A stretch of DNA of 7,077 bases from an uncultured Eubacterium sp. (lineage in GTDB: Bacteria > Bacillota_A > Clostridia > Lachnospirales > Lachnospiraceae). The stretch lies in the NCBI GenBank assembly GCA_948560485.1, contig CAOXUF010000047.1, positions 4,933 through 12,009 on the forward strand, written 5' to 3'. Shown in pieces: positions 1 to 6,224 of the stretch (its first letter is position 1; every line of letters starts with the position of its first letter). The notes beneath the pieces are model-generated. The model was not told where the DNA came from. It ran no database searches and saw only the letters and a list, made by a program, of their open reading frames with translations. The position numbers were made by a program, and so were the translations under genes.

Positions 1-336
1 ATTTTATCACAGTTATATGATGATGGCCTGATGGAAGCAACTTCGGTAGAACAGACAGAAGTATTCGAAGCAGCTACAAAATTTGCAAGAGTTGAGGGAA
101 TACTTCCGGCACCGGAGAGCAGCCATGCGATTAAAGTTGCAATGGATGAGGCACTCAAATGCAGGGAAACCGGTGAAGAAAAGACGATCGTATTTGGACT
201 TACAGGAACAGGATATTTTGATATGGTTGCGTATGGCAAATATAATGATGGTGTGATGAGTGATTATATTCCTACAGATGAGGATTTGGCAAAAGGTTTT
301 GCAACAATACCCAATATTCCTGAATTGAATCAATAA
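1..336 (+). CDS. trpB: Tryptophan synthase beta chain, TrpB2-like (C-terminal fragment)
   Basis: The frame is open from base 1 and ends at TAA 334-336, so 111 C-terminal residues are visible and the start lies off the left edge. TrpB is the pyridoxal-phosphate enzyme that joins indole and serine to make tryptophan in the cytoplasm. The segment EGILPAPESSHAI followed by GLTGTGYFDMVAY matches the end of the TrpB2 (TrpB-like) branch, which normally reads EG(I)xPAPES.HAI and then SGHGHFD.xAY. This glycine-rich loop is near the cofactor in the family; here it reads TGTG instead of the more usual SGHG, a variant I believe occurs in clostridial copies. The catalytic lysine region is outside the window. 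TrpB2 proteins are often encoded apart from trpA, and no trpA follows here: a terminator comes 20 bases after the stop. Family assignment is firm; calling it TrpB2 rather than TrpB1 is likely but rests on this fragment only. Confidence -1.
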   Translation: MLSQLYDDGLMEATSVEQTEVFEAATKFARVEGILPAPESSHAIKVAMDEALKCRETGEEKTIVFGLTGTGYFDMVAYGKYNDGVMSDYIPTDEDLAKGFATIPNIPELNQ

Positions 337-356
337 ATTATATAGTTAGTATACGG

Positions 357-387
357 AAAGAGACTGTAAAAGGTCTCTTTTTTTCTT
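357..387 (+). terminator. Rho-independent terminator after trpB
   Basis: AAAGAGAC (357-364) pairs perfectly with GTCTCTTT (373-380) around an 8-base loop, followed by a T-rich tail (381-387). It lies just after the trpB stop codon and separates that gene from the peptidase unit. Confidence -1.
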
Positions 388-428
388 AAGAAAATCTTAA
401 CAATATCTTTTACTTATATTAAGAGCGG
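385..428 (+). promoter_or_regulatory. 11-bp periodic element upstream of the C39-like peptidase; possible response-regulator binding site
   Basis: Three consecutive 11-base units read CTTAAGAAAAT (385-395), CTTAACAATAT (396-406) and CTTTTACTTAT (407-417), with a weaker fourth, ATTAAGAGCGG (418-428). Direct repeats phased at 11 bp are the usual binding pattern of OmpR/PhoB-family response regulators, and TTAACA resembles the Gram-positive PhoP box. TTAACA (397-402) could also serve as a -35 hexamer, but I see no convincing -10 at the right spacing; TAGGAT (434-439) is the best weak candidate. The first unit overlaps the T-tail of the trpB terminator. A short inverted repeat, CAGC-ATA-GCTG, lies at 443-453. 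The regulatory role is inferred from the repeat pattern only. Confidence -1.
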
Positions 429-474
429 TATTGTAGGATAAACAGCATAGCTGGTGAGTCCGGATGATAAACAT

Positions 475-481
475 GGGGAGG
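475..481 (+). promoter_or_regulatory. Ribosome binding site fixing the start of the C39-like peptidase
   Basis: GGGGAGG ends 5 bases before ATG 487. An upstream in-frame GTG at 454 would add 11 residues but has no Shine-Dalgarno sequence before it, so 487 is preferred. Confidence -1.
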
Positions 482-486
482 TAATT

Positions 487-1152
487 ATGGACAAGAGAAC
501 AAAAAACAGAAGAGTGAGAAGCAGAAGAAACAGGAGAAAACAACTAATTCGCAGAGTTACAATCTTTCTGATTGCGGTAACAATCATTGTAGGAGGCGTC
601 ATAATAGGTATTGACCGTTTGCAGAGTGAGGGAATTATTGGCGAGCAAAAGTCTGTGGAAATAAAAAGAGATATTCCATTATTGTTTCAGCATGATTCCA
701 GGTGGGCAGATAAGAAATATGGGGATAGTGATATCAAAACTGCAGGATGCGCACCAACATGTATTGCCATGGTAGTTAGGGGAATTACAAAAAATAAGGA
801 TATTACTCCAAGAGACGTAGCAAAGTTTGCTGAAAAAAACGGTTATTATATAGAAGGAGTGGGAACACAGTGGACGTTGATGACAGAAGGATGCAGGGAA
901 TTTAAAATTAAAGGAAGAGAGATTTCTCTTGATAAATCGCTTGTATTAAAGTATTTAAATAAAGGTCAGCCGATAATATGTTCCGTAGGACCGGGAGATT
1001 TTACAACGGAAGGACATTTTATCTTGTTAGAAGGGATTAAAGATGAAAAAATTATAATCAATGATCCGAACAGCTTAAAACGAAGTAATAAATTGTGGAA
1101 ATATGAAGATATAGAATCTCAGATAAAAAATCTGTGGGTTTTTAAAAGTTGA
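487..1152 (+). CDS. Membrane-anchored C39-like cysteine peptidase
   Basis: This 221-residue protein has a very basic N-terminus (13 Lys/Arg in the first 23 residues) and one hydrophobic segment at about 24-42. There is no cleavage site, so it is probably a single-pass anchor with the catalytic domain outside the cell. Residues about 63-217 look like a papain-fold C39-like domain (the Peptidase_C39_2 type). The expected pieces are present in order: IPLLFQHDSRW with Gln68 as oxyanion residue, GCAPT with nucleophile Cys88, GHFILLEG with His177, and INDPNS with Asp193. Unlike true C39 bacteriocin peptidases it has no ABC-transporter portion, so a role in double-glycine leader export is not indicated. 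It starts the probable unit with the subtilase 71 bases downstream, with no terminator between them. The substrate is unknown; processing of the neighbouring protease or of cell-surface proteins is an inference. The fold assignment is strong and the biological role is open. Confidence -1.
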   Translation: MDKRTKNRRVRSRRNRRKQLIRRVTIFLIAVTIIVGGVIIGIDRLQSEGIIGEQKSVEIKRDIPLLFQHDSRWADKKYGDSDIKTAGCAPTCIAMVVRGITKNKDITPRDVAKFAEKNGYYIEGVGTQWTLMTEGCREFKIKGREISLDKSLVLKYLNKGQPIICSVGPGDFTTEGHFILLEGIKDEKIIINDPNSLKRSNKLWKYEDIESQIKNLWVFKS

Positions 1153-1183
1153 TGAAAAAGTGATAGCGCAAATATTACAAAAA

Positions 1184-1192
1184 TGATATGAT
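1184..1192 (+). promoter_or_regulatory. Possible extended -10 promoter in front of the subtilase
   Basis: TGATATGAT has the form of an extended -10 element (TG, one base, then TATGAT at 1187-1192, five of six matching the consensus). No good -35 is present; TAGCGC (1164-1169) lies at 17-base spacing. Transcription would begin near 1199, leaving a leader of about 25 bases. It could give the subtilase its own promoter in addition to read-through from the upstream gene. Weak evidence in AT-rich DNA. Confidence -1.
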
Positions 1193-1209
1193 TAAAAGAT
1201 AATAAGGTT

Positions 1210-1214
1210 AGGAG
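1210..1214 (+). promoter_or_regulatory. Ribosome binding site fixing the subtilase start
   Basis: AGGAG lies 9 bases before ATG 1224 and directly abuts ATG 1215. Only 1224 has workable spacing, and starting there places the Arg/Lys residues of the signal peptide at the N-terminus. Confidence -1.
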
Positions 1215-1223
1215 ATGGAAAGT

Positions 1224-4200
1224 ATGAGAAGAAAAACATTAACAAAAATGTTATCAGTAATTCTTGCGCTATCTATGACATGCACAATAAATCCTGTTAT
1301 GGCAAGTGAAAGGCTGACAGTAGCAGAAAAGCAGGAGATAAACAAGAGTAAGAATTATGCAGAAGGACAGGCTGTCATTATGTATGACAGTACAGGTACA
1401 TCTACGAAAAGCAGAATGAGTACTTCATGGGGAAGCGGTATAGAAATTGTAGATACGTACATATTTGAACAAAATGAAGCAAAGACAAAGACAAGAAGTG
1501 TTTCGGAAACAAATGATTTGTCGGTGTCTTTAGTAAAATCGGATAAATATTCTACAGAAGAATTAATTACAATTCTCAAAAAGAATAAAAATATAAAGTA
1601 TGCAGAGCCTAACTATAAAATTAAAAAACTGAATTATAATGATGCATACTATAAATATCAGTGGGCGTTGAATAATGAAGGACAAAATGCAGGTATAGAG
1701 GGGTTAGATATTAATGCAGACACAGAATTTCTGGGAGATAAGGACAGAAAGGAAAGAGTTATCGCATTAGTTGATACAGGAATTGATTATACACATGAGG
1801 ATTTGAAAGACGTCATCTGGAATAATCCATATAACAATAAAAAATTATATGGAGAGCATGGATATGACTTTATTAACAGTGATGCAGACCCAATGGATGA
1901 CAATGGACACGGAAGTCATTGTTCCGGCATAATGGCTGGTAAATCAGACAATGGAACAGGTATTGAGGGAACAGCGAAAAGCTCCAATGTTAAAATTATG
2001 GGGCTGAAAATTCTGGATGAGGAAGGTTCCGGATATGGAATGGAATCCGTGGGAGCCTACAATTATATATATAAAGCACAGCAGTTAGGTGTTAATGTTG
2101 TAGCAGTTAATAACTCCTGGGGAGGAGCAAGTGAAGAAGAGTCAGAGATTCTGAAAACATTAATAAACATGGTGGGAGAGAAAGGTGCCATTTCTGTATG
2201 TGCGGCAGGAAATGATGGTATGGATAATGATACGTTTGAATCTATTCCGGCAAACATTGACAGTGATTATGTGATTTCTGTTGCTGCGTCAAATGAAAAG
2301 GATGAACTGGCAAGTTTTTCCAACTATGGAAAGAAAAGTGTGGATATAGCAGCACCTGGAACAGATATTTTATCGTCTGTTTCATATAACTGCTTTAATC
2401 CTTCTATATACGATAACGTGTCAGAACTCTGCGCTTATTATTGCGATTTTGATAATGTAAATCTTGTAAATATAATTAACAAGGATGGTTATACAGGAAA
2501 TCAGGCAGGGGCTGGTGAGGCTGCATATGGTGCAGATTCAGATGGTGATGGAAATGTTACCGTTACGACCACAAATACACAATACTTTGGCGAAAAAAGC
2601 AGCACAAACAAGTCTCTGGAGTGGTCTGTTAAAAATGCAGAAAAAGGAAGTTATCATTATTTTTATCTGCCATATGAAATAAAACAGTCTGCTACGGAAA
2701 CTTATGCTGCTATGGCATTAAGATTAAGTGGACCGTCAGGACAGATAATTGATTTTGAAGAGATGCAGGATATAAAAGACTTATTGGGAGTATCTTCATT
2801 CTATATTGCAGATTATAAAGTGGATAATAATGGAAAGTTTAATATAGATAATGTAGAAATGGATGCGATTGTTGATACGTATATAGAACAGGAAAACTAT
2901 TGGACGAATCTTTCTATTCCGGTTTCTGAAAAAACAAGGAAAGATGAGAAACATGTACTTGTATTTGCAATTGCAGCAGAGTCAGAGGGAGATTTTACTG
3001 TTTATATTGATAATTTTGGAATCAGTAAGGAAAATGTTTCATCAGATAAGTTTGGCAAATATGATTTTTATAATGGAACTTCAATGGCGGCTCCGTATGT
3101 GACAGGAGCGATTGCAGCAGTTTCAAATGCATATCCAAAGGAAAGTGCATTGCAGGTTAAGGCGAGGGTATTAGGCAGCGTTAGAAGAGGAGAGCATTTA
3201 AAAGGGAATGTATCCTCCGGAGGAACACTGGATTTATCAAAGGTAGATACTCCGAGTATGCTGGTTGAAAAAGTAAACTATAACAGCAAAAATCAGATTG
3301 AAATAAAAGGATATCATATGAATGGTGCGGAAGTTTATGTAAATGACCGTAAAGTTCAGATAATTTCAAATGATGGAAAGAATATTATTATTGATGGTAA
3401 AGAGTATGTAAATAAACAGATCAGCATTAAATTGACAGTTGGTGAAGTTATATATGAAGATAATTATTTCTTTTCAAAAGGAAAAGCATTCAACAAAGGG
3501 TCCAATATAGAAGGAATAATCCAGGGTGGTCAGCTTTTATCTAGTGGAGATTCTTTGGTCTATGTAAATTTAAACGGAGAAGTATCATATGGACTGACAT
3601 ATAAAGATGAAGAGACGAATAAAGAAAGTGTGATGTGGACAGAAGGCATAATCGGATTCGAAGCTAAAATGTTTGGAAAAGAATATGAACAGTCAGTAGA
3701 TTACACGATTTTGAATGATACAGATTATATTTATTCAAATAGAAAAATTTATGGAGTATTATCCATAGATGTAGGTTACTCTTCCGACAAGATTCTTGCA
3801 GTTTATGAAGAGGAAAAAGGATGGAAGAAATTAGCGGATATTCCAAATGACATGTATCAATTGGATGGCAGCACATTGGCGGCTTACAATGGAGAACTGT
3901 ATTTGATAGGTGGAGTTGATGTAAAAGGAACTTTGAACAGCAGAGTGATGAAGTATTCGCCAACAACAAAGAAATGGACAAAGGGAGCAGATATTCCTGA
4001 AAACAGAGCTTTTTCAAGAGCACTGCAGGTAGGAAAAAAACTAATTGTCACATTAGGAAGTAATGGAACTAAAGAAATTCCAAAGAATTTAATTTTTGAT
4101 GGGCAGAAATGGTCTGTTTCAAAGGTTAAGTTACAGAAATCTATTGACACATATACAGAGTCTTTTGGAGAGAAAGACATTTCAATAACAACAGCTGAGA

Positions 4201-5084
4201 TAGGACTTGTAAAAGATGGTATTATTTATACGAATCTGAGAGTAGACGGTCTGGGAGATACATTTGTATATAATGTAGGGAAAGACAATTTCACATCATC
4301 AGGTTATTCATTGAATGCCAGTGAACTGAAATATGACAGGTTATTTGCAACCACTGTTTACGATAAACTTTTTGTTTTATATGGTGATGAATATGATGAA
4401 GACGAAGAAGATGAATGGTTCTGGAAAAATAAATTATCAAATATTGGAGATTTATTTGAGGATGAGTTTGAAGGTGCTGTCAGTTCATTATATATTCCGG
4501 TGACAAATGGATATATTAATGTTGAAGACAAAAGTGAAATGGGTGGATATGTAGAAGGCGCAGGGGCTTATCTGCCGGGTGATACAATTATTTTAAAAGC
4601 CATGGTGGAAGATGAAGAACTGAAAATTAAGAATTTTGTGGTAAATGGAAAAAATATAGCAAAAGGTAAAAATGGATACGTATATACTGTTAATGCGTCT
4701 AATTGTCCTAATAAAATAACAGCACAGGTTGTAACATTTTATGGTCAGGATTTCAGTATTCCAAAGATTGGTAAAGCGAAGATATCTAAAGCAGTAAGGA
4801 CAAAGAACAAGAAGAAGATAAAAATTGTTTTGAAAAAGATAAAGGGAGCAGCAGGATATCAGATTAAGTATTCTACTTCAAAGAAATTTGGCAAAAAAGT
4901 TACAAAGACGATAAACAGTAAAAAGGTTAAAGCAACTTTAAAGAAACTGAAAGCTAAAAAGAAATACTATATCAAGGCAAGGGCATACTCTAGATTCTAT
5001 GGTAAAAAAGTATATGGAAAGTGGTCTAAAGTCAGAGTAGTAAAAGTGAAGAAAAAGAAAGCAAAAAAGAGCAAAAAGAAATAG
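1224..5084 (+). CDS. Secreted multidomain subtilisin-family (S8) serine protease with kelch-like and Fn3 modules
   Basis: The protein is 1286 residues. Residues 1-27 form a signal peptide (basic MRRK, hydrophobic core, probable cut at VMA|S). About 47-137 looks like a subtilase propeptide ending in YAEPNYKIKKL. The S8 domain spans about 144-677, with Asp184 (VDTGID), His229 (NGHGSH), oxyanion Asn330 (AAGND) and Ser620 (NGTSMAAP), so all catalytic residues are present. About 220 extra residues (roughly 388-612) separate APGTDILSS from the serine block. They contain a DSDGDGN calcium-loop-like motif, three cysteines and a beta-rich end (FTVYIDNFGIS) suggestive of a jelly-roll. After the protease come an IPT/TIG-like stretch (about 680-755), kelch-like propeller repeats (about 757-1090, best seen in YNGELYLIGG and WTKGADIPENR), an InlB-type bacterial repeat (about 1091-1175), an Fn3-like domain (about 1182-1278, GAAGYQIKYS, YYIKARAYS) and a lysine-rich tail. 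There is no LPxTG motif. It probably degrades or processes extracellular protein; the substrate is unknown. Module borders are approximate, and the IPT and jelly-roll calls are the least certain. Confidence -1.
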   Translation: MRRKTLTKMLSVILALSMTCTINPVMASERLTVAEKQEINKSKNYAEGQAVIMYDSTGTSTKSRMSTSWGSGIEIVDTYIFEQNEAKTKTRSVSETNDLSVSLVKSDKYSTEELITILKKNKNIKYAEPNYKIKKLNYNDAYYKYQWALNNEGQNAGIEGLDINADTEFLGDKDRKERVIALVDTGIDYTHEDLKDVIWNNPYNNKKLYGEHGYDFINSDADPMDDNGHGSHCSGIMAGKSDNGTGIEGTAKSSNVKIMGLKILDEEGSGYGMESVGAYNYIYKAQQLGVNVVAVNNSWGGASEEESEILKTLINMVGEKGAISVCAAGNDGMDNDTFESIPANIDSDYVISVAASNEKDELASFSNYGKKSVDIAAPGTDILSSVSYNCFNPSIYDNVSELCAYYCDFDNVNLVNIINKDGYTGNQAGAGEAAYGADSDGDGNVTVTTTNTQYFGEKSSTNKSLEWSVKNAEKGSYHYFYLPYEIKQSATETYAAMALRLSGPSGQIIDFEEMQDIKDLLGVSSFYIADYKVDNNGKFNIDNVEMDAIVDTYIEQENYWTNLSIPVSEKTRKDEKHVLVFAIAAESEGDFTVYIDNFGISKENVSSDKFGKYDFYNGTSMAAPYVTGAIAAVSNAYPKESALQVKARVLGSVRRGEHLKGNVSSGGTLDLSKVDTPSMLVEKVNYNSKNQIEIKGYHMNGAEVYVNDRKVQIISNDGKNIIIDGKEYVNKQISIKLTVGEVIYEDNYFFSKGKAFNKGSNIEGIIQGGQLLSSGDSLVYVNLNGEVSYGLTYKDEETNKESVMWTEGIIGFEAKMFGKEYEQSVDYTILNDTDYIYSNRKIYGVLSIDVGYSSDKILAVYEEEKGWKKLADIPNDMYQLDGSTLAAYNGELYLIGGVDVKGTLNSRVMKYSPTTKKWTKGADIPENRAFSRALQVGKKLIVTLGSNGTKEIPKNLIFDGQKWSVSKVKLQKSIDTYTESFGEKDISITTAEIGLVKDGIIYTNLRVDGLGDTFVYNVGKDNFTSSGYSLNASELKYDRLFATTVYDKLFVLYGDEYDEDEEDEWFWKNKLSNIGDLFEDEFEGAVSSLYIPVTNGYINVEDKSEMGGYVEGAGAYLPGDTIILKAMVEDEELKIKNFVVNGKNIAKGKNGYVYTVNASNCPNKITAQVVTFYGQDFSIPKIGKAKISKAVRTKNKKKIKIVLKKIKGAAGYQIKYSTSKKFGKKVTKTINSKKVKATLKKLKAKKKYYIKARAYSRFYGKKVYGKWSKVRVVKVKKKKAKKSKKK

Positions 5085-5118
5085 TGGGGAATTAAAATGA
5101 ACAGGGAGGAGTTATGTT

Positions 5119-5373
5119 ATGGTAATGACAATTATAAAAATAGAGGGAATGGCATGTGGAATGTGTGAGTCTCATATGAATGATGCTATCAGAAATGTTT
5201 TTCAGGTGAAAAAAGTCACCAGTTCCCATAAAGATAAGGAGTCGGTAGTAATCAGTGAAGAGTCATTAGATGAAGCTGAAGTAAAAAAGGTAGTTGAAGA
5301 TACCGGTTATACCTTTGTTTCTCTATCAAGTGAACCGTATGAAAAGAAAGGTTTATTTTCTTTTAGAAAATAA
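5119..5373 (+). CDS. Small heavy-metal-associated (HMA) domain protein
   Basis: This 84-residue protein is a single ferredoxin-like HMA domain of the CopZ/Atx1 type. The metal-binding motif GMACGMC places Cys13 and Cys16 in the first loop, and the rest fits the beta-alpha-beta-beta-alpha-beta pattern (VVISEESLDEAEVKKVVEDTGY). A short basic tail (EKKGLFSFRK) follows. Family members bind soft metals such as Cu(I), usually in the cytoplasm, and pass them to P-type ATPases or regulators; no such partner is in this window, so metal and role are unassigned. The start at 5119 is supported by GGGAGGA (5104-5110) 8 bases upstream. It begins 34 bases after the subtilase stop with no terminator between, so co-transcription is likely, and it is the last gene before a strong terminator. 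There is no signal peptide, so it probably does not act alongside the secreted protease. Domain call is firm; its functional link to the neighbours is unknown. Confidence -1.
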   Translation: MVMTIIKIEGMACGMCESHMNDAIRNVFQVKKVTSSHKDKESVVISEESLDEAEVKKVVEDTGYTFVSLSSEPYEKKGLFSFRK

Positions 5374-5385
5374 TTATTACTAATT

Positions 5386-5425
5386 AAAAGGTCTGTACAA
5401 AATTATTTTTGTACAGACCTTTTTT
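5386..5425 (+). terminator. Strong rho-independent terminator ending the peptidase-HMA unit
   Basis: A perfect 17-bp stem (5386-5402 with 5407-5423) encloses a TTAT loop and runs into a T-tract (5420-5425). The left arm begins with four A residues, so it could also work on the opposite strand, although no minus-strand gene reaches it here. Confidence -1.
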
Positions 5426-5492
5426 AAAGAAGAATTTATACTTTTATTTGATTAGTATGTGTGATACTATCAGATTATAAGTAGAATACGAA

Positions 5493-5498
5493 TATAAT
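5493..5498 (+). promoter_or_regulatory. Candidate -10 hexamer for the broken secreted-protein gene
   Basis: A consensus TATAAT lies 47 bases before ATG 5546, in the 120-base gap after the terminator, where a fresh promoter would be expected. The -35 region at 17-base spacing (TCAGAT, 5470-5475) is poor. A second candidate, the extended -10-like TGATACTAT, is at 5462-5470. Nothing else is recognisable in 5426-5530. Confidence -1.
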
Positions 5499-5545
5499 AA
5501 TATAAAGGCTGTTGGTTAATCACATATATTAAAGGAGGGATAGAA

Positions 5546-6162
5546 ATGTATAGAAAACAAATTGTTTGTTGGAGTTTTGCAGTGATACTTGCAATAACGA
5601 GTACGTTCGTTATGCCGATACAGCAATATGCGAAAAGTACTGGGTCAAACACTTGGAAGAAGAGCGTTACAGTAATGCAGGGAAAGAAAAAAAACAGTTA
5701 AATTAAAAAAAGTAAAGAAAAAGGTAAAGTGGAAAGTAATAAAAGGAAAAAATAAAATAAAAATTTGTAAAAAGAGTGGAAAATATAAAAATAAGATTGT
5801 AATCCGAGGAAAAAAAGCAGGAAAAGCAATGATTCAGGCTAAGGAGGGAAAAAGAACACACAAAATAAAGGTAATTGTAAAACATAAACAGACTATAGCT
5901 CCAACTACGAAACAAATACCAGCAATAGAAACACAAACTAAAGTACAGGACACAACATCTGAAGCAGCCATCGAAAAATACGCAACAGTAACATTTGACT
6001 GTGGATGGTTGGCACACAGAGTATTATGGTGGACATTTAGTAAAAGAAACAGATATATGCACAGGAGATGTAACCTTATATGCTTGGTTAACACATTTGG
6101 GAGGTGCTGTTGATGAAGAACAAAAGACATATTGGATTGATGAATTGGGAAATATTTATTGA
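5546..6162 (+). pseudogene. Doubly frameshifted gene for a small secreted protein with Big-2-like and InlB-like domains
   Basis: A strong ribosome binding site (AAAGGAGG, 5531-5538) precedes ATG 5546. The first frame encodes a signal peptide (MYRKQIVCWSFAVILAI..., probable cut near QQYA) and the start of a lysine-rich domain, then stops at TAA 5699-5701 after 51 codons. Coding sense continues one frame over (about 5694 to 6005): it completes a Big-2-like immunoglobulin fold (VKWKVIKGKNKIKI, VIRGKKAGKAMIQAKEGKRTHKIKVIVK split across the domain) and a Pro/Thr linker (APTTKQIPAIETQTK), then reaches ATVTFDC, the opening of an InlB/Listeria-Bacteroides-type repeat. That repeat resumes in the third frame (about 6007-6162: EYYGGHLVKE, GDVTLYAWL, TYWIDELGNIY) and ends at TGA 6160-6162. 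Removing one base from the A8 run at 5687-5694 and one near 6003-6009 restores a continuous 204-residue protein. The two breaks argue for decay or assembly error; slippage in the A8 run is possible but would not repair the second. The function of the intact protein is unknown; it was probably surface-exposed. Confidence -1.
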
Positions 6163-6180
6163 ATTAGATTTTTAAGTAAA

Positions 6181-6224
6181 TCCCTCTTTGGTTAAATAGT
6201 ATAAACCAAAGAGGGATGTTTTTT
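6181..6224 (+). terminator. Terminator between the convergent genes
   Basis: TCCCTCTTTGGTT (6181-6193) pairs perfectly with AACCAAAGAGGGA (6204-6216) around a 10-base loop, with TTTTTT at 6219-6224. The tail overlaps the stop codon of the minus-strand YeiH gene (6223-6225). On the minus strand the hairpin is followed only by a weak T stretch, so it is best for the plus strand but may serve both. Confidence -1.

Noticed and set aside
454..486. GTG start giving an 11-residue longer C39-like peptidase
   Set aside because: There is no ribosome binding site before 454, while GGGGAGG is well placed for ATG 487.
1243..1284. Lipoprotein signal in the subtilase leader (LSMTC)
   Set aside because: Thr at the position before Cys does not fit a lipobox, and a normal signal-peptidase I site (VMA|S) follows.
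3664..4180. Minus-strand frames inside the subtilase gene (3664-4023, 3884-4180)
   Set aside because: They are shadows of the kelch-like coding region with no ribosome binding site or recognisable product.
5114..5125. Tiny ATG-TTA-TGG-TAA frame overlapping the HMA start, as a possible leader peptide
   Set aside because: Three codons overlapping the real start with no attenuator structure nearby; most likely chance.
5386..5425. Long hairpin as a riboswitch or mobile-element end
   Set aside because: It is a simple perfect stem with a 4-base loop and T-tract right after a stop codon, which is fully explained as a terminator; no direct repeats or transposase are nearby.
5829..6113. Plus-strand 94-codon open frame as a separate gene
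   Set aside because: It is the middle section of the frameshifted gene: its N-terminal part completes the Big-2-like domain begun upstream, and its last 35 or so residues are out-of-frame sequence. It lacks its own convincing start context.
5703..6130. Two overlapping minus-strand open frames (5703-6017 and 5834-6130)
   Set aside because: They lie opposite the broken secreted-protein gene, are rich in Cys/Phe/Leu because they mirror lysine-rich coding sequence, and show no recognisable domain.
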